Origin: Bradyrhizobium diazoefficiens
GTDB lineage: Bacteria; Pseudomonadota; Alphaproteobacteria; Rhizobiales; Xanthobacteraceae
Assembly (NCBI RefSeq): GCF_016616885.1
Contig: NZ_CP067102.1
Coordinates: 248,001 to 312,000, forward strand
Direction: 5' to 3'
Length of the DNA: 64,000 bases
Position 1 is the stretch's first letter, and each line of letters begins with the position of its first letter. This document shows, in pieces, positions 57,357 through 64,000 of the stretch. The notes under the pieces are model-generated. The model worked only from the letters and a program-made list of their open reading frames with translations, did no database searches and was not told the DNA's origin. A program made the position numbers and the translations under genes.

Positions 57357-58172
57357 TTAAACGTCGAGCGTCACCGTCACCGGCACGTGATCCGACGGTC
57401 GCTCCCAACTGCGGGCATCGCGCAAAATCTTGAAATCCTGGACCGCGTCTTTCAGCGCGCGCGAGACCCAGATATGGTCGAGCCTGCGGCCGCGGTCGCC
57501 GACGGTCCAGTCGGCGGAGCGGTAGCTCCACCACGTGTAGACCTTCTCCGACATCGGAATACGGTCGCGCGCGACGTCGATCCATTCGCCGGCGCTGAGC
57601 GCGGCCTGCAACTTTTCTGTTTCGATCGGCGTGTGCGAGACGATTTTCAGAAGCTGCCTGTGCGACCACACGTCGTTCTCGTGCGGCGCGACGTTGAGAT
57701 CGCCGACCAGGATGTGGCGGTCTTCGCCGCGCGGATGCAGCGGCTCGCACGCCTTCATCTCGTCGAGAAAGCGGAGCTTGTGGTCGAATTTCTCGTTCAG
57801 CGCGGGATCGGGAATGTCGCCGCCGGCGGGCACGTAGAAATTATGCAGCACCAGCGGCTTTGCGATGTTGGCCTTCTCGCCAAACGATACCGAGATATGA
57901 CGCGAATCCAGCTTGTCGCAGAAGGTACGGATGTCCATGGTTTCGAACGGAATCTTCGAGACGATGGCGACGCCGTGATAGCCCTTCTGCCCGTTCAGCG
58001 CGACGTGCTCGTAGCCGAGCCGCTTGAAGCGCTTCAGCGGAAAGGCGTCGTCGATGCACTTGGTCTCCTGGAGACACAGCACGTCCGGCCGCGCGCTCTT
58101 GAGAAACTTCGCGACCAGATCGATGCGCAGCCGCACCGAATTGATGTTCCAGGTTGTCAGGGAAAGACGCAT
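57357..58172 (-). CDS. xthA: Exodeoxyribonuclease III (AP endonuclease)
   Basis: DNA-repair enzyme with AP-endonuclease and 3'-phosphodiesterase activities; 271 residues. Catalytic residues in their usual motifs: Asn9 (WNINSVR), Glu36 (LQETKC), Asp158 and Asn160 (GDLNVAP), Asp261-His262 (SDHVPV). It lies between the unknown membrane protein and the lolA-like gene, with a family A repeat at its upstream end. Confidence 0.96.
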   Translation of the reverse strand: MRLSLTTWNINSVRLRIDLVAKFLKSARPDVLCLQETKCIDDAFPLKRFKRLGYEHVALNGQKGYHGVAIVSKIPFETMDIRTFCDKLDSRHISVSFGEKANIAKPLVLHNFYVPAGGDIPDPALNEKFDHKLRFLDEMKACEPLHPRGEDRHILVGDLNVAPHENDVWSHRQLLKIVSHTPIETEKLQAALSAGEWIDVARDRIPMSEKVYTWWSYRSADWTVGDRGRRLDHIWVSRALKDAVQDFKILRDARSWERPSDHVPVTVTLDV

Positions 58173-58213
58173 GGGAATTGCGTCTTAGCATGGATTGGCG
58201 TAAGTGGCAGTTT

Positions 58214-58301
58214 GTAGGGTGGATTAGCGAAGCGTAATCCACCGACTTGCTTTCCGCGGAGGAATAAGTGGTGGGTTACGCCTTCGGCTAACCCACCCTA
58301 C
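58214..58301. repeat. Repeat family A palindrome
   Basis: Left half GTAGGGTGGATTAGC (58214 on) and right half ending GCTAACCCACCCTAC (58301), with inner GCGTAATCCACC (58232-58243) and GGTGGGTTACGC. One or two arm positions differ (ATTAGC against GTTAGC). It lies upstream of xthA and 3' of the lolA-like gene. Confidence 0.8.
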
Positions 58302-58305
58302 GGAC

Positions 58306-59112
58306 CTATCCCGGTGACGGCACGCTGTAATTGGTGAAATCGATCTTGAACATATTGGGATCGAGCTTCTTGCTCGTGTCCAGATTATAAACTGCGAATG
58401 TGGTGTCGTAGCCCTGAGGATCGGTCACCGTCCATTGCTTCAACTGGCCGTCCTTGGCGCCGAGCATCAGCAAGAGGCGACTGGTGCCGACCAGCGCCTG
58501 CTTCTCCTCGATGGTGACGCTGATGAAGAGGTCGTCGGCCGTGACGCTGACGACGTTGGTGTCCTTCATCAGGTCGATGCGATCGGACAGCAGGAAGCGG
58601 AGCGGCGTCTGTGACAGCGGATAGACGTCCTGCGTCGCGAGCTTGCGATCGCGCACCACGACCGACGAGCCGTCGGCAACGATGTCGATCGGGCTCGGCG
58701 GATCATATTCGACGCGCATCTTGCCGGGCTTCTGGATGTAGAAATCGCCCTGCGTTTTGCTGCCGTCGGGGCCGACCTGGACGAAGTTTCCGACCAGCGT
58801 CGACAGCGAGGACAGATAGGCGCTGACCTTGGCGGCCTGCGCCTTCTGGTTCGCATCGAAGGTCTGGAAGATGCTGCTCGGCACGTTGCGGCGCGGATCG
58901 GGAATGATCGGATTCGGCGGCGCCTGCGTTGCGCCCGTGATCGACGGTCCGCCCGAAGGTGGAGCAGCGTCGCGGCCCTTCGGCGCAGGCTTCGGCACGG
59001 GCACGTTCTGCGCAAATGACGCAGCGGTCACCATCGCGGCGGTGACGAGCAGCACGCCCGCCACGCGCGCAGCGAAAGAGGCTGCGAATCGAATGTCCGG
59101 ATGTTGGGTCAA
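58306..59112 (-). CDS. lolA: LolA-type outer-membrane lipoprotein carrier
   Basis: Periplasmic chaperone family that ferries lipoproteins from LolCDE to the outer membrane; about 268 residues. A hydrophobic signal (RVAGVLLVTAAMVTAASFAQ) and a Pro-rich linker precede the LolA domain (~95-265: VGPDGSKTQGDFYIQKPGKMR in part; YDPPSPIDIVADGSSVVV; LLLMLGAKDGQLKQWTV). The start is uncertain: a TTG at 59112 fits a signal peptide better than ATG 59211, which would add 33 residues. It lies downstream of ftsK on the same strand, a common ftsK-lolA linkage. Confidence 0.88.
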   Translation of the reverse strand: MTQHPDIRFAASFAARVAGVLLVTAAMVTAASFAQNVPVPKPAPKGRDAAPPSGGPSITGATQAPPNPIIPDPRRNVPSSIFQTFDANQKAQAAKVSAYLSSLSTLVGNFVQVGPDGSKTQGDFYIQKPGKMRVEYDPPSPIDIVADGSSVVVRDRKLATQDVYPLSQTPLRFLLSDRIDLMKDTNVVSVTADDLFISVTIEEKQALVGTSRLLLMLGAKDGQLKQWTVTDPQGYDTTFAVYNLDTSKKLDPNMFKIDFTNYSVPSPG

Positions 59113-59207
59113 CGCGTCGTCCTGTGTGGCTGGGCGTCGTTTTAGCGTGATTTCGGGCAAAAGCAGATAACGTTTTTGCGTGAAATAGGACTTTGAGGCG
59201 GCTCGCC

Positions 59208-61685
59208 TCACATATGGCTGTCTTCTTCCTCGACCAGAATCTCGCGCTTGCCGGCGTGGTTGGCAGGTCCGACAATGCCTTCCAGTTCCATGCGCTCCAT
59301 CAGCGATGCGGCGCGGTTATAGCCGATCTGCAGGCGGCGCTGGATGTAGCTGGTCGAGGCCTTGCGGTCGCGTTTGACGATGGCGACGGCCTGCTGAAAC
59401 AGGTCGCCGCCGCCATCCCCGCCCATTCCGGTGGCATCGAACACCGCGCCGTCCTCGTCCTCGGTCGGCTCTTCGGCGGTGACGGCCTCGAGATATTCGG
59501 GCTGGCCCTGCGTCTTGAGGTGGCGCACCACCTTCTCGACTTCATCGTCCGAGGCGAAGGGACCATGCACGCGGCTGATGCGGCCGCCGCCGGCCATATA
59601 GAGCATGTCGCCCTGGCCGAGCAGCTGCTCGGCGCCCATCTCGCCGAGAATCGTGCGGCTGTCGATCTTCGAGGTGACCTGGAAGGCGATGCGGGTCGGG
59701 AAGTTCGCCTTGATGGTGCCGGTGATGACGTCGACCGACGGACGCTGCGTCGCGAGGATCACATGCAGGCCGGCGGCGCGCGCCATCTGCGCGAGACGCT
59801 GAACGGCGCCTTCGATGTCCTTGCCGGCAACCATCATCAGGTCGGCCATTTCGTCGACGATGATGACGATGTAGGGTAGCGGGTCGAGCGAGAGCTTTTC
59901 TTCCTCGTAGATCGCCTTGCCGGTTTCCTTGTCGAAGCCGGTATGCACGGTGCGCGTCGGCTCTTCGCCCTTTGCTTTCAATTCGCCGAGGCGCGTGTTG
60001 TAGCCGTCGATGTTGCGGACACCGAGCTTGGCCATGTTCTTGTAGCGCTCTTCCATCTCCCGCACGGCCCATTTCAGCGCGACCACCGCCTTCTTCGGAT
60101 CGGTCACGACGGGGGTGAGCAGATGAGGAATGCCGTCATAGACGGAGAGTTCGAGCATCTTCGGATCGACCATGATCAGCCGGCACTGGTCCGGGCGGAG
60201 CCGATAGACCAGGCTGAGGATCATGGTGTTGATGGCGACCGACTTGCCGGAGCCGGTGGTACCGGCGATCAGCATGTGCGGCGTGCGGGCGAGGTCGATG
60301 ATGACAGGATCGCCGCCGATGGTCTTGCCGAGGCAGAGCGGCAGTTTGGCGACAGAGTCGACGGTCTCCTTGGCGACCAGCAGCTCGCGCAGATAGACCT
60401 TTTCACGATGCGCGTTCGGCAGTTCGATGCCGATGGCATTGCGGCCGGGGACGACGGCGACGCGCGCCGACAGCGCGCTCATCGAACGCGCGATGTCGTC
60501 GGCAAGCCCGATCACGCGCGACGATTTGATGCCGGGTGCCGGCTCCAGCTCGTACAGCGTGACGACGGGACCCGGATTGGCCTTCACGATCTCGCCGCGC
60601 ACGCCGAAATCCTGCAGCACGCCTTCGAGCGAGCGCGAATTGGCTTCCAGCTCAGCCTTGCTGAGCGGCTGGCGATCGCCGGCCTTGGGTGCGGCCAGCA
60701 CGGACACGGAGGGAAGCTCGAACTTGTCGGAGGATTTCTTGGACGGAGTCTTCGGTGCAGCCTTCTTGCGCGGTGCGCGCGCGGCAGGCTCTTCCTCTTC
60801 CTCCTCCTCGTCGTCCTCTTCTGCCCCGTGCTCGTCTTCGTAGTCCTCGTCCTCGGACTGCGGTGAGATCGAGGGCGCGGCACGGCCGCCGAGATTGGGT
60901 TCCTGCCGGCTGAAGGAAACTGCCTTGGTCTTCGATCCGCTCGAGACCAGCGAGCGGTAGGCCGCGCCGAACAGCCAGATCAGCCGCGCCTTGGTGCTCA
61001 TCAGCGCGTGGAACAGCCAGCCCAGCGACACCGAGCCACGATCGCTCTCCTCGTCTTCGTCGAGCGGCTTGTCGTCGTCCTCGATCTCCGCGAGCTCTTC
61101 GTCATGCTCGCGTGCGCCAAGCCCGCAAGCGATCAGGAAGGTCGCAGCCAGCGCGACGAACAGGATGATGCCGAGCACCATGCGATAGATCACGCCGGGC
61201 GGCCCGAAAATCACCGCGGGCGCACGCACCAGCGCATCGCCGACTACGCCGCCGAGCCCGGTCGGCAGCGGCCAGGCGCCGCCATGCGGCCAGCAGCTGA
61301 CAAAGCCCGCCGCGATCACGGTGCAGAGAATCCACGAGCCGAGCCGCAGCGCCTCGCGATCGAACGGGCGATGGGTCATCATGCGCCAGCCCCACACCGC
61401 GACCGTCAGGATCAGCATGATCGCGCCGAGCCCGAGGATCTGCATCGCGAGGTCGGCGCCGATGGCGCCGGCATAGCCGAGAATGTTGCGGATCGGACGC
61501 GATGTCGCGTGGCTGAGGCTCGGGTCCTGCACCGACCAGGTCATCAGCGCGGCGGACGCGACGCCGGACAGCGTAATCAGGCCGAGACCGGTGAGCTCGC
61601 GCACGCGGCGGCTCAGCGCCTCGCGGATCGAGGGCGGCAGATGGCCGACCAGAGGAATCACACGTTCGATTGCCGACATGCTCAT
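59208..61685 (-). CDS. ftsK: DNA translocase FtsK
   Basis: Septal DNA pump that resolves chromosomes before division; 825 residues. Four or five membrane helices in the first ~215 residues ([29 protein letters not shown]), an acidic linker (~270-310, runs of Asp/Glu) that is short relative to E. coli, then the alpha/beta motor with Walker [13 protein letters not shown] (~473-484) and [11 protein letters not shown], and the C-terminal gamma winged helix ([21 protein letters not shown]) that reads KOPS. It lies upstream of the lolA-like gene. Confidence 0.97.
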   Translation of the reverse strand: MSMSAIERVIPLVGHLPPSIREALSRRVRELTGLGLITLSGVASAALMTWSVQDPSLSHATSRPIRNILGYAGAIGADLAMQILGLGAIMLILTVAVWGWRMMTHRPFDREALRLGSWILCTVIAAGFVSCWPHGGAWPLPTGLGGVVGDALVRAPAVIFGPPGVIYRMVLGIILFVALAATFLIACGLGAREHDEELAEIEDDDKPLDEDEESDRGSVSLGWLFHALMSTKARLIWLFGAAYRSLVSSGSKTKAVSFSRQEPNLGGRAAPSISPQSEDEDYEDEHGAEEDDEEEEEEEPAARAPRKKAAPKTPSKKSSDKFELPSVSVLAAPKAGDRQPLSKAELEANSRSLEGVLQDFGVRGEIVKANPGPVVTLYELEPAPGIKSSRVIGLADDIARSMSALSARVAVVPGRNAIGIELPNAHREKVYLRELLVAKETVDSVAKLPLCLGKTIGGDPVIIDLARTPHMLIAGTTGSGKSVAINTMILSLVYRLRPDQCRLIMVDPKMLELSVYDGIPHLLTPVVTDPKKAVVALKWAVREMEERYKNMAKLGVRNIDGYNTRLGELKAKGEEPTRTVHTGFDKETGKAIYEEEKLSLDPLPYIVIIVDEMADLMMVAGKDIEGAVQRLAQMARAAGLHVILATQRPSVDVITGTIKANFPTRIAFQVTSKIDSRTILGEMGAEQLLGQGDMLYMAGGGRISRVHGPFASDDEVEKVVRHLKTQGQPEYLEAVTAEEPTEDEDGAVFDATGMGGDGGGDLFQQAVAIVKRDRKASTSYIQRRLQIGYNRAASLMERMELEGIVGPANHAGKREILVEEEDSHM

Positions 61686-61693
61686 GGGCCCGC

Positions 61694-62908
61694 CTAACCC
61701 AGAGTTTCGACCAGCCGGTGCAGCGCCTGCGCCGTGGTCTCACTATCCTGTACCAGCGCCAGGCGAATATAGCCGGCACCGGGATTGAAGCCGTCGGGCT
61801 GACGCCGCGCCAGATAGGAACCGGGCACCACGCGCACGCCGGCTTCCTTGAAAAGCTTGAGGGTCACGGAGACATCGTCGCCGATCTCGGACGTATTGAG
61901 CCAGACGCAGAAGCCGGCGTCGGGCCGGCGATAGCCGTAACGATTGCCGATGATCTGATCGGCGAGATCGAACTTGATCCGGTAAAGCCTGCGGTTCTCC
62001 TCGACGTGCGCCTCGTCGCCATAGGCAACGGTCGCGACATGCTGGAGCGGCACCGGCACCTGCGGCGCTGCGATGTTGCGCAGCTCCAGGAACATGCCGA
62101 TGAGCTTCTTATCGCCGGCGGCGAAGCCGACGCGCAGGCCCGGCAGGTTGGAGCGCTTCGACAGCGACTGGAACGCAACCACGCGGGTGAAATCGGGGCC
62201 TGCACATTCGAGCGCGCTGCCCGGCGCTTCGCGGGTGTAGATCTCGGAGTAGCACTCGTCGCTCAGGATCACGAAGTTGTAGCGATCGGCGAGGCTCTTC
62301 AGGCGCGTGAAATAATCGCGCGAGGCGACCGAGCCCTGCGGATTGGCGGGTGACGCCAGATAGAACGCCACCGTACGTGCCAGCGTCGCTTCGTCGATGG
62401 CGTCGAGATCGGGCAGGAAGCCGTTTTCGACGGTGGTCGGCAGATAGACCGGCTCGCAGGCTGCAGCGCCGGCCCCGGCGCCATAGACCGGATAGAACGG
62501 GTTCGGCATCAGGATGGCGGGCTTGCCGGAACGCGGGCCGACATAGCGCGCTGCTGCGATCGCGGCGAGGAATAGCCCCTCCCGGCTGCCATTGAGGACG
62601 AGAATCTCGGTCTTGGGGTCGAGCGATCGCGGCAGCTTGAAGCGCGACGACAACCAGGCGCTCGCTGCCTGGCGGAATGGCTCGGTGCCCTGGTTCATCG
62701 GGTAGCGGCCGAAATCAGCGATGTGCTTGGCGAGCACCGGACCGACGAAGTCCGGCACCGGATGCTGCGGCTCGCCGACCGCGAGCGAAATCAAAGGCTT
62801 GCCGGTTTGATGCGGCGCCAACAGCTCGTTCAGCCGGACGAAGGGCGAGCGTTCGTTGTCGGAGCTTCCACCGGCTAGCGGCGCACGGGATGAAGCGGTC
62901 ATAGCCAT
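61694..62908 (-). CDS. Class I/II PLP aminotransferase
   Basis: About 404 residues, starting at an ATG at 62908 (62902 and an upstream GTG at 62923 are alternatives). PLP lysine is in [38 protein letters not shown] and a C-terminal arginine in YIRLALVQ match fold-type I aminotransferases related to succinyldiaminopimelate or N-acetylornithine-type enzymes (DapC/ArgD-like). The substrate is not identified. It lies 8 bp before ftsK on the same strand. Confidence 0.87.
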   Translation of the reverse strand: MAMTASSRAPLAGGSSDNERSPFVRLNELLAPHQTGKPLISLAVGEPQHPVPDFVGPVLAKHIADFGRYPMNQGTEPFRQAASAWLSSRFKLPRSLDPKTEILVLNGSREGLFLAAIAAARYVGPRSGKPAILMPNPFYPVYGAGAGAAACEPVYLPTTVENGFLPDLDAIDEATLARTVAFYLASPANPQGSVASRDYFTRLKSLADRYNFVILSDECYSEIYTREAPGSALECAGPDFTRVVAFQSLSKRSNLPGLRVGFAAGDKKLIGMFLELRNIAAPQVPVPLQHVATVAYGDEAHVEENRRLYRIKFDLADQIIGNRYGYRRPDAGFCVWLNTSEIGDDVSVTLKLFKEAGVRVVPGSYLARRQPDGFNPGAGYIRLALVQDSETTAQALHRLVETLG

Positions 62909-63089
62909 TCTGGGCGCCAGCACTCTTGGAACGGCCGGCGCATGGATACGCCGGCGGGAAAGCGGTTCAGTTCACCATAGATAGGGCGAGGTTAAGACGC
63001 GATTAACCATCGGCAGGCCGACCCGTCCAGAGCAGGAATAATGAGGCCGGATAACAATGGGATGCATGGCTTATTTGCGTCGTTGCGGC

Positions 63090-63114
63090 GCGATCGCGTC
63101 GATGACGCGATCGC
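63090..63114. terminator. Inverted repeat downstream of the GFA-fold gene
   Basis: GCGATCGCGTC (63090-63100), a 3-base spacer, and GACGCGATCGC (63104-63114): an 11-bp perfect hairpin containing the octamer GCGATCGC. It lies 35 bp beyond the stop of the gene at 63149, on that gene's 3' side. There is no U-run; a terminator role is possible but not proven. Confidence 0.5.
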
Positions 63115-63148
63115 TGCCGCGTGCTGATCCGCTGATGGCCGGTGCCGT

Positions 63149-63553
63149 TCAGTGCGCCGGTAGCTTCTCGAACGTCGCGATACCCTCGGGAATCGCGTGG
63201 AACTCCTGCTTGTCGCAGGTAAAGATCGCCATCTGCGGATGGAACTGGGCCGGTTCGTCCAGCGTGCCGACCTTCAGGACGGCAGCCGGCAGTCCCGGAA
63301 CCTTGGTCACCAGATGGGTGCCGCATTCGGCGCAGAACTCCCGCGTGACGGCGCGGGCGAGGTCCTTGCGGGTGAACTGCTTGGGTTGCCCGGTGATGTA
63401 GGTGAAGCCCGCCGCCGGCATCGCGATGAAGGTGTTGGGCGCGCCGCCCGAGATGTACTGGCACTCGCGGCAGTGACATTGGGCCTGCATTATCGGATCG
63501 CCCTCGGCCACATAGCGCACTTCGCCGCAATAGCATCCGCCTTCCAAACGCAT
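63149..63553 (-). CDS. GFA family protein (glutathione-dependent formaldehyde-activating-like, zinc-binding)
   Basis: A 134-residue single-domain protein of the GFA/CENP-V family. The zinc-coordinating cysteines lie in GGCYCGEVRY, QCHCRECQ and EFCAECGTHL. Family members include proteins once called formaldehyde-activating enzymes; most are of unknown substrate. An excellent GGGAGGT ribosome site precedes the ATG at 63553. Confidence 0.9.
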   Translation of the reverse strand: MRLEGGCYCGEVRYVAEGDPIMQAQCHCRECQYISGGAPNTFIAMPAAGFTYITGQPKQFTRKDLARAVTREFCAECGTHLVTKVPGLPAAVLKVGTLDEPAQFHPQMAIFTCDKQEFHAIPEGIATFEKLPAH

Positions 63554-63649
63554 GACGACCTCCCGTTTTGTTATTCGTTGTGGTCGTTATTTCTGCGCCG
63601 GCAATCTGGAATGGCAATCCTTTTCTTCTTTGCACAGCCAAAAGAAATC

Positions 63650-63689
63650 CCGCCAAAAAGAAAGGGGCTCCAACTTGCGCTGGAGCCCC
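63650..63689 (-). terminator. Rho-independent terminator of the ammonium transporter gene
   Basis: On the minus strand GGGGCTCCA (63689-63681) and TGGAGCCCC (63672-63664) form a hairpin with an 8-base loop, followed by TTTCTTTTTGG (63663-63653), about 87 bp beyond the amt stop. Confidence 0.85.
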
Positions 63690-63775
63690 TCAACGGTCGG
63701 GGCATTGCCGGGTATGTGCCCAAACCGTAGTTGTGGACGTGATCCCCGAGGAGAGATCGCGCCCGGGAGGAGAGG

Positions 63776-64000
63776 TTACATGTTGTAGGCGCGCTCGGTG
63801 TGGTCGGTGATGTCGAGACCTTCACGCTCGCTCTCGACATTGGCGCGGAGGCCAACGATCACATCGACGACCTTGTAGAGGATCGCCGAACCGACGCCCG
63901 ACCACACCAGCGTGGTGCAGACGGCTTCGACCTGAGAGATCATCTGCGCGGCGAAGTCGTAATCGGCAACCTTGGGCGGGATCGCGGTGTAGTCGATGAT
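63776..64000 (-). CDS. amt: Ammonium transporter, C-terminal part, runs off the right edge
   Basis: The last 74 codons of an Amt/MEP/Rh-type membrane channel. The visible part includes a membrane helix (CTTLVWSGVGSAILYKVVDVIVGLR) and the typical cytoplasmic tail (SEREGLDITDHTERAYNM). The rest lies beyond the window. In Rhizobiales amt is usually downstream of glnK, but glnK would also be outside the window. A strong intrinsic terminator follows. Confidence 0.93.
   Translation of the reverse strand: MIDYTAIPPKVADYDFAAQMISQVEAVCTTLVWSGVGSAILYKVVDVIVGLRANVESEREGLDITDHTERAYNM

Overview
The window is a GC-rich alphaproteobacterial chromosome segment. Gene order (hrcA-grpE, hisB/H/A/F/E-coaA, hslV-hslU, secB, dnaQ-coaE-maf-ppsR, rho, mnmE-mnmG-rsmG-parA-parB, leuS-lptE-holA), protein sequences and intergenic repeat families all point to Bradyrhizobium or a close relative in the Nitrobacteraceae. 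This is core chromosome. I see no phage, integron, insertion sequence, CRISPR array, rRNA or tRNA gene.

Layout. 0-5 kb: heat-shock genes (dnaK running off the left edge, grpE, hrcA) with an exported protein of unknown function and a nicotinamidase-type hydrolase that carries an export-like N-terminus. 5-11.5 kb: rph-rdgB-hemW, then the lpoA-like/rsmI/yraN/gshB block. 11.8-17 kb: a partial Tad/Flp pilus locus (cpaB, C, D, E and a TadD-like lipoprotein) without pilin, motor ATPase or platform genes. 17-22 kb: PilZ protein, ComM-like ATPase and a hybrid histidine kinase. 22.4-27.2 kb: coaA and the histidine genes on the minus strand. 27.3-31 kb: the HslVU protease with a GNAT gene between its subunits, and an unknown membrane protein. 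31-37.5 kb: smr, mltA, timA, secB, dnaQ, coaE, maf, ppsR. 38-46.4 kb: hemJ, rho, mnmE, mnmG, rsmG, parA, parB. 46.6-53.5 kb: holA, lptE, leuS, a diguanylate cyclase and a YggS protein. 53.7-64 kb: L,D-transpeptidase, response regulator, cyclic-nucleotide-binding protein, GT-C-like membrane protein, xthA, lolA-like gene, ftsK, an aminotransferase, a GFA-fold protein and the C-terminus of an ammonium transporter.

The most informative region is 37.5-46.4 kb, which looks like the chromosome origin and centromere. A 462-bp gene-free stretch between ppsR (minus) and hemJ (plus) carries an AT-rich segment and four GANTC (CcrM-type) sites in 49 bp. It sits where other alphaproteobacteria place oriC, beside the ppsR (RP001/DUF299) gene. 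Three intact copies of the 14-bp parS core and one with a single mismatch lie 4-6 kb away around mnmG and rsmG, just before parA-parB. The only standard start codon for rsmG lies inside one of these palindromes.

The second theme is intergenic palindromic repeats. At least three families recur, mostly at gene ends. One forms a perfect 30-bp inverted repeat whose arms contain the stop codons of two convergent genes. I found no clear evidence of an undescribed multi-gene system. The better leads are the origin/parS architecture, the rsmG-parS overlap, the split repeat at 22.2-22.4 kb, and the unknown exported and membrane proteins.
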